Shown: positions 1-9,464 of the stretch, piece by piece
Position numbering within the stretch: position 1 is the first letter of the stretch
How the letters are laid out: each line of letters starts with the position of its first letter
Origin: Psychrobacter sp. JCM 18901
GTDB taxonomy: Bacteria; Pseudomonadota; Gammaproteobacteria; Pseudomonadales; Moraxellaceae
Length of the DNA stretch: 38,453 nt
Direction of reading: 5' to 3'
Assembly: GCF_000586435.1 (NCBI RefSeq)
Contig: NZ_BAWH01000026.1
Coordinates: 1 to 38,453 of the forward strand
Program-made: the position numbers and the translations under genes
Notes under the pieces: model-generated
Database searches by the model: none
Seen by the model: the letters and a program-made list of their open reading frames with translations, nothing else
Told to the model about the DNA's origin: nothing

Positions 1-109
1 TATTAATATAATTTTATAAAACTATTATGCGTGAGTTTTGACATGAAATCAGTAGCGATTTCAAAGAAAATTCAGCAATTGGACTGATACACTTTATTAA
101 TACGCATAA

Positions 110-140
110 AAAACCAGCCAAGTTAACCTTAGCTGGTTTT
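110..140 (-). terminator. Rho-independent terminator of glnA
   Basis: On the minus strand a 13-bp stem (one G-U pair) with a 5-nt loop is followed by a run of T. It lies about 35 bases past the glnA stop codon. Bases 1-109 hold nothing else I can identify. Confidence 0.85.
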
Positions 141-174
141 GTGACTCAAAATAAATGAGTGCTTTAGCGACTAA

Positions 175-1584
175 TTAGCAGCTGTAGTACATGTCAAATT
201 CGACAGGGTGTACAGTTACGTTCAAACGTTGTACTTCTTCTTCTTTCAAAGCAATAAACGCTTCTAGCATGTCTTCAGTGAAGACATCACCTTTTAATAA
301 GAAGTCATGATCGTCACGCAATGCTTGTAGTGCAACGTCTAAGCTCTCTGCAACCGTTGGGATTTGTGCTTCTTCTTCTGGTGGCAAGTCATACAAGTTT
401 TTGTCCGCAGCTTCGCCTGGATGCATTTTGTTTTGGATACCGTCAAGGCCGGCCATCAACAATGCAGCAAACGCTAGGTATGGGTTAGCCGTTGGATCAG
501 GGAAACGTGCTTCTACACGTACCGCTTTCGGACTGCTTACGTGTGGAATACGGATAGATGCTGAACGGTTAGATGCTGAATAAGCAAGTTTGATAGGCGC
601 TTCATAATGTGGTACTAGACGCTTATAGCTGTTCGTTGATGGGTTAGTAATCGCATTCAACGCACGAGCATGCTTGATAATACCGCCAATGAAATACAAT
701 GCTGTTTCAGACAGACCAGCATACTCATCACCAGAGAATGTGTTTACGCCGTCTTTTGAGATTGACATATGTACGTGCATACCTGAACCGTTATCACCAA
801 CGATTGGCTTAGGCATAAAGGTCGCTGTTTTGCCAAACTGATGCGCAACGTTATGAACAACATATTTCAATTGCTGAACTTCATCCGCTTTACGTACCAT
901 CGTGTTGAATGCAACACCGATCTCAGACTGGCAAGACGCTACTTCATGGTGATGAACTTCAACCGAACCTTCACCAACGATTTCTTCGATGCGTTCACAC
1001 ATAACAGCACGCATATCATGTGAGCTATCGATTGGTGGTACTGGGAAATAGCCGCCTTTCACACGTGGGCGATGCGCCATGTTGCCCCACTCGTAAGTCT
1101 CGTTAGTCGACCATGCTGCTTCTTCAGCCGTGATCTTATGACTAACGCCAGACATATCGACTGACCATTTAACATCGTCAAATACAAAGAATTCAGGCTC
1201 TGGACCGAAATAAGCAGTATCACCGATACCAGTAGACTTTAAATACTCTTCAGCGCGACGTGCGATAGAACGTGGGTCACGGTCATAACCTTGTAGCGTT
1301 GATGGCTCGATGATATCGCAAGTCACTACCACAGTCACCGCGTCAAAGAACGGGTCAACAAAAGCAGTTTCTGGATCAGGACGCAAGATCATATCTGACG
1401 CTTCGATACCTTTCCAACCAGCGATTGATGAGCCATCAAACATTTTGCCGTCTTCCATGACATCTTCATCAACGGTATGCGCTGGGAAGCTGATGTGCTG
1501 CTCTTTGCCGCGTGTATCAGTAAAGCGAAAATCAACCCATTTAGCATTAGAGGATTGGATAAGATCTAATAGTTTATTCGACAT
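175..1584 (-). CDS. glnA: Type I glutamine synthetase, GlnA
   Basis: Makes glutamine from glutamate, ammonia and ATP; the main cytoplasmic ammonia-assimilating enzyme, a dodecamer. The 469-residue length matches class I-beta bacterial enzymes. Visible signatures are DGSSIAGW near residue 50, the metal-site motif [10 protein letters not shown] near 125-135, the ATP-site segment [17 protein letters not shown], and NRSASIRIP. Tyr398 in NLYDLPPEE is the site adenylylated by GlnE in this class, so post-translational control is expected. The frame is unbroken. The gene is alone on its strand, with its own terminator downstream and a sigma-54 type promoter with NtrC sites upstream. No glnL or glnG lies next to it in the window. 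Confidence 0.97.
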   Translation of the reverse strand: MSNKLLDLIQSSNAKWVDFRFTDTRGKEQHISFPAHTVDEDVMEDGKMFDGSSIAGWKGIEASDMILRPDPETAFVDPFFDAVTVVVTCDIIEPSTLQGYDRDPRSIARRAEEYLKSTGIGDTAYFGPEPEFFVFDDVKWSVDMSGVSHKITAEEAAWSTNETYEWGNMAHRPRVKGGYFPVPPIDSSHDMRAVMCERIEEIVGEGSVEVHHHEVASCQSEIGVAFNTMVRKADEVQQLKYVVHNVAHQFGKTATFMPKPIVGDNGSGMHVHMSISKDGVNTFSGDEYAGLSETALYFIGGIIKHARALNAITNPSTNSYKRLVPHYEAPIKLAYSASNRSASIRIPHVSSPKAVRVEARFPDPTANPYLAFAALLMAGLDGIQNKMHPGEAADKNLYDLPPEEEAQIPTVAESLDVALQALRDDHDFLLKGDVFTEDMLEAFIALKEEEVQRLNVTVHPVEFDMYYSC

Positions 1585-1914
1585 GAATAGTCTCCGTTGT
1601 GTTGATCACGTAATTGCGATTTAAAATTATTAATATGATGTTCTTGTCCAAGAATGTCAGATGTGCTCTCAATACTAAAACAGCGCATTCGATATTATGC
1701 TTATTATCAGCACTATTTTGCGTATTAGTCAAGATGCTCATCTAAAGCGTTTACTTAATCAGACCAATATTTGTGCACATGGTCCAACATACGCCAATTC
1801 AATCCTAACGACATTCTAGCAATATACAACTCATAATGCTGAACTCTTCGGGCTCTTGTTAATAATTATTTTTAGACCAATTTCTTGGCTTTAAAAATAA
1901 TCATAACAGCAATA

Positions 1915-1932
1915 ATGCAAAGGCTATGCCAA
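1915..1932 (-). promoter_or_regulatory. Sigma-54 (RpoN) promoter for glnA
   Basis: Reading the minus strand the sequence is TGGCATAGCCTTTGCAT. It fits the consensus TGGCACG-N4-TTGCW with the invariant GG and GC separated by exactly 10 bases. It would start transcription near 1906, giving a 5' leader of about 320 nt before the glnA ATG. The leader is long, so a second, closer sigma-70 promoter is possible; I could not pick one out. Confidence 0.65.
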
Positions 1933-2053
1933 TGTATTGCCACTCTGATAACAGATATAGTTATAGATAGATTTAATTATCAATATTTACAGTGATTTAT
2001 ACGATTAATATCGTTATATATTCATTAATTCCCATCAAATTAATTTTTAGAAT

Positions 2054-2103
2054 AGCACTTAATTAGAGCACCAGTTGAGAACCAAAGGCACTTAATTGGT
2101 GCA
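2054..2103. promoter_or_regulatory. Tandem NtrC binding sites (enhancer)
   Basis: Two sites of the NtrC form GCAC-N7-GTGC lie 33 bp apart centre to centre, about three helical turns: a weaker one at 2054-2070 (AGCACTTAATTAGAGCA) and a strong one at 2087-2103 (GGCACTTAATTGGTGCA). They sit about 155-190 bp upstream of the predicted glnA start, a normal enhancer distance. The rest of 1585-2414 is AT-rich and shows no gene. The trpG promoter should lie in 2280-2400, but I see no convincing pair of boxes. Confidence 0.65.
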
Positions 2104-2414
2104 AATACAAATATATTTATTATTGAAATGCTATTTTATAGTGCAATGTTAATAGCTGAATTTATAACATTGTCTCTGACTACATCATTTTATGCGTCAA
2201 AAAAAATAATAAAAAAATATGTTTTTACTTGGTGCTTACTTAGATAGCCCGTACCCTACATTTGATAGAAAACAAAATAGTGGTAAGATAACCGCGCGCA
2301 ATAACCTCCTCTGTTATAGTCAGAGCTGCTTGTGTTCGGCAATCAAGTGACTCGATAACAGTGAGAACAAATTTCATGTTAAAAATATAATAAAACTGAT
2401 AAGTTGAAGCCTTA

Positions 2415-3038
2415 ATGATTTTGATGATCGATAATTACGATAGCTTTACGTACAATATCGTACAGTACTTCGGTGAGCTAAAGCAGGACATCACTGTCTG
2501 GCGTAATGATCAGGTCAGCATTGAGCAGATTAAAACCCTTGCACCTGATGTGATTGTGATTGGCCCAGGTCCGTGCGATCCTGACCGTGCAGGTATTTCG
2601 CTGCAAGCCATTGAGACATTTAAAGGAATTATTCCTATACTGGGTATTTGCTTGGGTCATCAAGCTATCGGTCAAGCCTTTGGCGGTCAAGTAGTCAAAG
2701 CCGGCGAAGTCATGCATGGCCGTTTATCAGCTATCTATCACAACGAGCAAGGTGTGTTTGATGGATTACCTAACCCGTCACAGGTTACGCGTTATCATTC
2801 GCTCGTCATTGACAAGACAAGCCTACCAGACTGCTTTGAACTTACCGCATGGACACAAAATGCCGATGGTAGTATTGAGGAAATCATGGGTATCCGCCAT
2901 AAGGAGTTTGCTGTAGAAGGTGTTCAGTTTCATCCTGAGTCGATATTGAGCGAAGCAGGTTACCAATTGCTTAATAACTTTTTACAGACTCACGGCTTGG
3001 CTACCCTGACATCCGATGAGCTACCACAAGTTGGCTAG
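2415..3038 (+). CDS. trpG: Anthranilate synthase glutamine amidotransferase subunit (TrpG/PabA)
   Basis: Class I glutamine amidotransferase that releases ammonia from glutamine for anthranilate synthase (tryptophan pathway) and, in relatives with a single copy, also for aminodeoxychorismate synthase (folate). 207 residues. The N terminus [14 protein letters not shown] is typical. The nucleophile Cys is in [15 protein letters not shown] near residue 79, and the His-Glu pair is in VQFHPESI near 173-175. It leads trpG-trpD-trpC, the usual order in Moraxellaceae and Pseudomonas, with trpE elsewhere. The frame is intact. Confidence 0.95.
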   Translation: MILMIDNYDSFTYNIVQYFGELKQDITVWRNDQVSIEQIKTLAPDVIVIGPGPCDPDRAGISLQAIETFKGIIPILGICLGHQAIGQAFGGQVVKAGEVMHGRLSAIYHNEQGVFDGLPNPSQVTRYHSLVIDKTSLPDCFELTAWTQNADGSIEEIMGIRHKEFAVEGVQFHPESILSEAGYQLLNNFLQTHGLATLTSDELPQVG

Positions 3039-3136
3039 ATTTGCCTAAAAGCACTTTGGTAAAAAATGCTGCTTTCATGAGCCCATGCCAAATTCCACGC
3101 AGATTCATATAAAAAATAATAGTAAGCGAGACCACA

Positions 3137-4259
3137 ATGAGTACGACAAAAATAGAAGAAACGCACACGCCAGAGAGTATTACAAAATTGTCTGACGAGC
3201 AAACGCATCAATTGCTAACCACAGCTTTGGGTAGAATATTTCAACACATCGATTTAACCTTTGACGAGATGTATCAAGTGATGCTCATCATCATGCAAGG
3301 TAGATGCAGCGACGCTATGATGGGCGCTATCTTGACAGGCCTACGCATGAAAGGCGAATCCATTGACGAGATTACTGCATCAGCCAGCGCCATGCGTGCA
3401 CTAGCCGCCAACATTGAACCAAAGAACTGCGATTACTTGGTAGATATCGTTGGTACTGGCGGCGATGGTGCTAACTTGTTCAATGTCTCAACTGCATCGG
3501 CATTGGTTGTTGCGGCAGCTGGTGCACAAGTTGCTAAGCACGGCAATCGCGGCGTCTCGACCAAATCTGGTAGTTCAGACTTACTTGAGCAAGCAGGTAT
3601 CAGTCTTGCGCTCACGCCAAAGCAGGCGAAAGACTGTATCGAAAACCAAGGTATCGGGTTTTTATTTGCACCCAATCATCACAGCGCCATGCGTTATGCC
3701 AACCCTGTACGCCGTGAATTAAAAGCACGTACCATCTTTAATATTTTGGGCCCATTGACCAACCCTGCTGGCACGCCAAACTTAGTCATCGGTGTGTTTA
3801 CCGCGCAGTTATGTGAGCCGATTGCTAAGGTGATGAAAAACTTAGGCGCACGTCATGTCATGGTAGTAGGCGCAAAAGATGGTCTTGATGAAATCAGTCT
3901 TGCGACTTCGACCACAGTCGCTGAGCTAAAAGATGGCGAGATATCAGTCTATGACATGATGCCAGAAGATGCGGGTATCGAGTCACAAACTCTTATTGGC
4001 CTCGATGTCGACTCTCCAGCACAAAGCCTTGAGTTGATTCGTGCTGCACTATCTGGAGCCGACACTCATGACCGTGCCGTACTTAAAGCACGTGATATGA
4101 TTGCGCTAAATGCAGGTGCCGCGATATACACTGCAGGACTTGCCAGCAACTACCCTAACGGTGTTAGCCGAGCACAAAAAAATCATTCAAAATGGTGATG
4201 CTTTACTCAAACTTGAGTCTTTAGCCAACTATACCCAACAGCTAGTCGCTCAAGGTTAA
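3137..4259 (+). CDS. trpD: Anthranilate phosphoribosyltransferase TrpD (frame break near the 3' end)
   Basis: Transfers phosphoribosyl from PRPP to anthranilate, the second step of tryptophan synthesis. The glycine-rich PRPP site VGTGGDGANLFNVST, followed by KHGNRG and SGSSDLLE, identifies the family. As given, the frame stops at 4198. The run of seven A at 4176-4182 breaks it; with six A the protein continues as ...IIQNGDALLKLESLANY and ends at 4259 (about 373 residues), the ending expected for TrpD. The break is therefore probably a sequencing indel. The first ~35 residues before the conserved core form a longer than usual N-terminal extension. It follows trpG by about 100 bases and precedes trpC. 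Confidence 0.93.
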
Positions 4260-4282
4260 CTTATAAACACTCATATACTGTC

Positions 4283-4400
4283 TATAGTCAAAGAAACCTA
4301 AAACGGATACAAGGCAGCCAACCACAGATTGTACAAGTCGTACATCTAAGAAGGGCAACGCCGTAGTCATTTAGTAGTTATTAATAGCTCTCTGACTATA
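4283..4400. repeat. 118-bp element with terminal inverted repeats between trpD and trpC
   Basis: The ends TATAGTCAAAGA (4283-4294) and the reverse complement of 4389-4400 (TATAGTCAGAGA) match at 11 of 12 positions. The interior has no ORF and contains GTACAAGTCGTACAT. It looks like a small non-autonomous element or dispersed intergenic repeat inside the trp operon. A related, degenerate stretch lies at 15273-15324. Confidence 0.5.
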
Positions 4401-4429
4401 TTTACATTTAACGATATTCGGATACCAGT

Positions 4430-5299
4430 ATGACCAAAACCCATTCAGACATACCATCAGTGCTACAGCGCATTGTCGCCACCAAAGTAGAAGAAGTAAA
4501 AGCCGCTCGCGAAGCATTGTCTCTAGAGGACTTGAAAGCACAGGTCGCAGCTGATGATAAACCGCGTCGAGGTTTTGCCGCGGCATTACGTGCTGCTGGC
4601 ACTAAAGAAAATGGTATCGGTATCATTGCTGAGATTAAAAAAGCCTCACCGTCTAAAGGCATTATCAATCATAACTTTACCCCTGCTCTATTTGCGCAGC
4701 AGTATGAGCAAGCAGGCGCTAGTTGTCTGTCTGTATTGACCGACCGTGATTACTTTCAGGGCGATGACATCTATCTTATTCAAGCAGCTAATACCTCAAG
4801 CTTACCGATATTACGTAAAGACTTTATGATTGATGTCTATCAAATCTATCAATCTTACCTAATGGGCGCTGACTGCATCCTCCTCATTGTGGCTTGCCTA
4901 GATGATGCGCAAGTACAAGAGCTACATGCACTTAGTATTGAGCTTGGTATGGACGTATTAATAGAAGTGCATACCCAATCTGAGCTTGAGCGTGCGCTAC
5001 AGTTGCCACGCTCAGAGCACAATATCTACGGTATCAATAACCGTGATTTAAATACCTTCGATGTGGACCTGCAAACCACGCTTGATCTTAAGAATATTTT
5101 AAACGACGCACTCGCTACTGATAGCGCTGAACAAAAACCACTTATCGTGACCGAGAGTGGTATTCATAGCAGTGATGATATTCGCCTTATGCTAAGTAAT
5201 GATATTCAGCACTTTTTAATCGGTGAGCAATTTATGAAAACTGATCATCCTGGACAAGCGTTACAATCCTTACTTGCGGGCGTCGCAGCAGACGGGTAA
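4430..5299 (+). CDS. trpC: Indole-3-glycerol phosphate synthase TrpC
   Basis: Closes the indole ring, converting CdRP to indole-3-glycerol phosphate with loss of CO2. 289 residues, a single TIM barrel and not fused to TrpF as in enterobacteria. Diagnostic motifs are IAEIKKASPSKGII near 65-78, the catalytic Lys in LRKDFMID near 126, IYGINNRDLNTF near 200, and VTESGIHSSDDI near 240. The frame is intact. It is separated from trpD by the 118-bp repeat, so co-transcription with trpGD is likely but not certain. Confidence 0.96.
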   Translation: MTKTHSDIPSVLQRIVATKVEEVKAAREALSLEDLKAQVAADDKPRRGFAAALRAAGTKENGIGIIAEIKKASPSKGIINHNFTPALFAQQYEQAGASCLSVLTDRDYFQGDDIYLIQAANTSSLPILRKDFMIDVYQIYQSYLMGADCILLIVACLDDAQVQELHALSIELGMDVLIEVHTQSELERALQLPRSEHNIYGINNRDLNTFDVDLQTTLDLKNILNDALATDSAEQKPLIVTESGIHSSDDIRLMLSNDIQHFLIGEQFMKTDHPGQALQSLLAGVAADG

Positions 5300-5406
5300 A
5301 GTAACTCAATAATTTATGCTTAAATATATACTAATAGCTTGAACAATGTCTGCGCTATATACATAGTTCAATCAACCATTCATCAATCAACGATACGTTA
5401 ACTTTT

Positions 5407-6139
5407 ATGTCAAACTCTCTGTTTTCAAAAGAAATGCAAGACCAGCTCAAAGAACTTAAAGGCCAGCTGAGCAAGGGCCGTGATACCAATTCACCTGAAG
5501 GTGAGAATCAAAAGCCGACTGAGCCAGTGTCGCTACCGACTCAAAAGCAAGTAAAAAAAGACAGTCAAGCAGCTAGATAGTGAACACATCGATGACGATA
5601 AAGTTCTGTTTATGCAAGCCATGCATGGTGTCAATCAGCTAGAAGACAAAAATGTCCGCTCACCTGCCAGCGCAACTAAAGCAGGTAAGCCTGATGCAGC
5701 GACACTATCAAAACGTGCGGCGGCTCAAGGTAGTGAAGCCAGTGATTTAGGCGCAGGCTTGTCAGATATGCAAGCACTACTGAACCCTGTTGCTGCTGAA
5801 GCTTATTTGTCTTATAAGCAGCCTACACTGCAAAATAAAATCTTTGATCAGCTCAAAAAAAGGCAAGCTGCGTTGGTATGATGCGGTAGATATCCATGCT
5901 GTACAATAGAAGAAGCTCGCGAAGCGATGACTCAACTATTGAGCCAAGCCAAGCAGAAAAACGAAACCATGGTAAAAATCGTCCATGGTAAAGGTAGCGA
6001 AGCGATTCTAAAAACTTGTATCAATGGCTGGTTACGTCAATTGCCAGAAGTACTGGCATTTTGTTCTGCGCCACCAAAAGATGGTGGTAACGGTGCTGTA
6101 CTAGTACTACTTAAAAAACCTAAAGCAGATGGCGAATAG
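5407..6139 (+). CDS. Smr-domain protein (MutS2 C-terminal-like nuclease domain), three frame breaks
   Basis: Reconstructed protein of about 243 residues: a polar, charged N-terminal half followed by a C-terminal Smr domain with DIHGCTIEEAREAM and VKIVHGKGSEA, the DLHG-type and HGKG motifs of stand-alone Smr proteins (YdaL/YfcN type) with nicking-endonuclease or RNA-related activity. The substrate cannot be told from sequence. As given it is split by A7 at 5553-5559 and 5855-5861 (six needed in each) and by a missing G near 5898 (CATGCTG for CATGGCTG, restoring the HG of the motif). All three restore conserved sequence, so they are probably sequence errors. It follows trpC by 107 bases and ends at a strong terminator. 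Confidence 0.85.
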
Positions 6140-6167
6140 GTCTATTGTTAGTGATACGGTACTATAT

Positions 6168-6199
6168 AAAAAGGACTGCTTATTTGCAGTCCTTTTTTT
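6168..6199 (+). terminator. Rho-independent terminator after the Smr gene
   Basis: Stem AAAAAGGACTGC with its complement around a 6-nt loop, followed by a T run, about 28 bases past the Smr stop codon. It may close the trpGDC-smr unit. Confidence 0.9.
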
Positions 6200-6346
6200 A
6201 TCAATCATCCATGGTTTAGACGTAGACTATAACGATGTTTCCTTTAATGAATACTCTCTTTCATGTACATTCCATTTAATGTGAGCTTCTCACCTTTTAT
6301 TAATATATAGACTTGAGCACCTTCTAATTAGCAAAGCGAAATCACT

Positions 6347-6979
6347 ATGAATATACAGACTATTGAAAACATTAACGAACTAGAACAGCAGATTGCTGCG
6401 CTGATTGCCATTGAACCAAGGTTTGCTCCTGTCCATAAGCAGGTCGGTACACCTAACCTTAGGCATAATGCAGGTGGGTTTGAGCAGTTGATGAGAGCGA
6501 TGGTCGGTCAGCAGTTATCAGTTGCCGCCGCTGCCAGCATTTGGAAACGGTTGGTTGATGCAGAATTAATCACTCCGCAAGCTATACGCGAGGCGACAGA
6601 TGATACTTTGAAGACACAAGGATTGTCTAAGCAAAAAACTCGTTATGTGCGTTCATTAGTGGATCATGATATAGACTTTGCAGCCTTAGAAACTTTGCCA
6701 AATGAAGAGGTCATAACAACCTTGACAGCTGTGACAGGGATTGGACGTTGGACAGCTGAGATGTATTTACTATTTTCGCTAAAACGTACAGACATACTCG
6801 CTGTCGATGATTTGGCCATTAAAGTTGCAGCCATGGAGTTGTTAGGCTTAGCAGAGCGCCCAACACCCAAGCAGCTTAAAGATCTAACTCAGCACTGGTC
6901 ACCTCATCGCAGTGCTGCCAGCCTATTGCTTTGGTCGTACTACGGCTCATTACGTGATAAAACCGCAGTACCTTTATAA
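6347..6979 (+). CDS. DNA-3-methyladenine glycosylase II (AlkA-like, HhH-GPD)
   Basis: Base-excision repair enzyme that removes alkylated purines. The 210-residue protein carries the helix-hairpin-helix and catalytic Asp of the HhH-GPD superfamily: LTAVTGIGRWTAEMYLLFSL followed by ILAVDDLAI, where the first Asp of DD is the expected catalytic residue. GGFEQLMRAMVGQQLS near residue 43 is also typical. It lacks the extra N-terminal domain of E. coli AlkA and so resembles the short bacterial/yeast MAG type. The frame is intact. It stands alone between a terminator upstream and a convergent gene downstream. Confidence 0.88.
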   Translation: MNIQTIENINELEQQIAALIAIEPRFAPVHKQVGTPNLRHNAGGFEQLMRAMVGQQLSVAAAASIWKRLVDAELITPQAIREATDDTLKTQGLSKQKTRYVRSLVDHDIDFAALETLPNEEVITTLTAVTGIGRWTAEMYLLFSLKRTDILAVDDLAIKVAAMELLGLAERPTPKQLKDLTQHWSPHRSAASLLLWSYYGSLRDKTAVPL

Positions 6980-7039
6980 CTAATAGAGCAAAAACTGAGC
7001 TAGTGTTATTCATTACCATTCGTGAGCAAAGAGTCTCTT

Positions 7040-9029
7040 TTAAGGCTGGTTCCATATAGAGAAGCCAGACTTGTTTTTAGTGTGCTTAAACTTACTTTTT
7101 CTTAGCATATGACTTTTATGCTTTAGTGCCTTAAGCGCACCACTTCTGCTGACGGTCGCCATAGAGAATTTGTGGTGACTTGCAACATCATTTTTAGCCT
7201 TGTCACTATCTTTACGAATATCAACGCCATCGTCGTTGTAATCTTTCCTGTATACGCTTGTGTTTACTTCCTTGTTATCAGACACTTCATTATTAGCAGA
7301 GTTACTACTGTTGTCTGATTCATCTCCTTCTGCTGAGTCATCAGTGCTACTTCCCACATGATGTTCAAGCTCCGTTTGATTAACAATCAACTGCTGAGTC
7401 GGCAATGCATGTTCTACTTTATATTTCGCGACTTTCTTTAATATATCGACAAACAAAGCGTTTTGTTTGTCATAGAACTCAATGATACCAATAGCATTCA
7501 CATAAGCTTGCAACTGAATAACATAGCAATCTTGGCGCAGCTCCAAAATATTGACCTGATTCCATTCTTGATTGGTCAAATCATGCTCTTTTATAAATTC
7601 ATCCAAGTCATTAACCATTTTGAATATTACGTCAAGATCAGCGGTACGCTTAATATATAAGTAATGGAAAAAAACGAAACATATCGCGAGAGGTAAAGTT
7701 TTCGATCTGCATCGATGAAAAATCACCATTTGGTACCGTAACAATCGTCCGCGACAAGGTCCGTACGCGTGATGAGCGAATACCAATATCAATAACTGTG
7801 CCTTCGTAAGTACCAAACTTACAATAGTCACCGATACGCACAGGTGAATCTGCCACCACTACAACACTACCAACTAGGTTTTCGATCGTCTTTTGCGCAC
7901 CAAGAGCTAACGCCAAACCACCCACACCCAGTGCCGCAATACCAGTGGTCAAATCAAAACCCAAATTGCCAAAAATAACAATCACTGCAAATATCAGTAA
8001 TAGCGCTTTGACAACCTTGCGCAGCAGTCCCAAAATTGAGACACGCTCAGTATAGTTTTTCTTGTAGCTTAGATTTACCGCTCGAGTAAATATCGCATCG
8101 ATCACTCGTAATAGTAGCCAAGTCAGCGCCAACCAAGAGGCTATATCCGTAAAGCGATTGACTGGCTCACGTAGTGTCACCGATACGCCTGCATAAACCA
8201 TCACTTCTGATAGTATCAATGCCATAATGACCACAGAGAGTGGCAATATTACTTTGTTAGGTAACGGCAATGGCGTACCACGCAAATACGGATAAACAAT
8301 CCTTAATAAGTGGTATAGCAACCATACCGCGACATAAGTAAGTACAAAGCTAGTCACAATCATGGTGAGCGCGGCAACCAAATCAGCTAGCTGATAGCCG
8401 AAAAGCTTTTTACCATCTAAAGAATCAACCGTGTAGCGCGATACTAAGGTCGGCTCAGTATTTTCTATCACTTCTGGTACTGAGGTCAACGTATCGCTAG
8501 AGAACTGCCAATATTGCTCATTCTGTTTTGAGACCACCCTTTCGAGTAGTAACGGAACACTTCGCTCTCCGATATTAATCACACCGACATTTTCTTGGCT
8601 AGGTGGCAGCTGGTCAGTTAGATTACCCTCAGGTGAGTTACTAATCTGTAGATCCGGCTGAAAACGCCCACCTGCATCTAGTGCCTGTTTAAACTGTCGC
8701 ACAACGGTCGTTGGGTTATCGGACTTTGATAAGTTGAGATAATTACTTGCCAGCAAATAATCATTTTCACCCAGCGCACTGATAAACCCTTGTACCGTAT
8801 GACGCGGCGTATCTCGGCCAAACGAATCAGGCAATGGCGTACTTACTGTCTCTCCACTACTGTCATTACCCACTCCAAGCGCACCAGCCTCGACAGCATA
8901 AGCATTATTTGGCAAGGCAATGCTCAACAGCATAGTCAATAATAGCATTGCGACTATAATTGGCATTTTAGTAATAGCAGAGAATAAATTAGGCAAAGGA
9001 CTGGGAGTCAGATTATGCTTGATAGACAA
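7040..9029 (-). CDS. MscS-family mechanosensitive channel with N-terminal periplasmic region (one frame break)
   Basis: About 662 residues once the A7 run at 7668-7674 (plus strand) is read as six. An N-terminal signal peptide (hydrophobic stretch ending NNAYA) leads into a ~150-residue periplasmic segment, then four or so membrane helices. The MscS core has the Gly/Ala-rich pore helix GIAALGVGGLALALGAQKTI near residue 370, then the beta domain (VVVADSPVRIGDYCKFGTYEG, IVTVPNGDFSSMQIENFT). The last ~110 residues are an acidic Ser/Asp/Asn-rich linker ending in a basic tail, not part of the family core. It probably gates on membrane tension and relieves osmotic downshock. Divergent from the BtuB-like gene. 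Confidence 0.88.
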
Positions 9030-9280
9030 AACAAACCTCTTAGTTTAAAAATGGCATGATAAATGACAGGTGATGTCCATACTATAGTAACAATTATTTA
9101 TGACAGCAGTACTTTTGATTACGCAATTTTGTAGCTAACTGTATTGGTATTTGATTTTTTACTCTATGTGCATTTCTAATAATAAGTATTTATTAAGACA
9201 GCTTTCTCTTATAAAACTAAGAAGATGCTCATAAAATATTTAGGTAAATTAATTTTTAATAGACTATTTAGCAAGCTAAC

Positions 9281-9295
9281 CTGAATAACATTCAG
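9281..9295. promoter_or_regulatory. Palindrome in the mscS/btuB divergent intergenic region
   Basis: CTGAATAACATTCAG is a perfect 6-3-6 palindrome; CCTGAATAA recurs at about 9300-9308, giving a direct repeat 20 bp away. This could be an operator for either divergent gene. No cobalamin riboswitch (B12 box) is visible in 9030-9464, which otherwise is AT-rich and shows no gene. Confidence 0.25.
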
Positions 9296-9464
9296 CCTAC
9301 CCTGAATAAAAATTAGGTTAAAGTAGTTTATAAAGCAAGTTAATTTGTAGATAATGAGCACAGTTTTGCTTATATACTGTTTTTTTGTAACTTTTGACCC
9401 CTTTTACGTCATAATAGTTACCTCTCATTTCTGCATTTTTAACTTGATTACTTTGGAATCGACT

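Noticed and set aside
401..1624. Open frames antisense to glnA (60-104 codons)
   Set aside because: They overlap a highly conserved gene, lack ribosome sites and look like codon-bias shadows.
9030..9464. Cobalamin riboswitch upstream of the BtuB-like gene
   Set aside because: No B12 box or the long conserved core could be found.
9354..9464. Earlier start for the BtuB-like receptor
   Set aside because: It would put 37 extra hydrophobic residues before a complete signal peptide.
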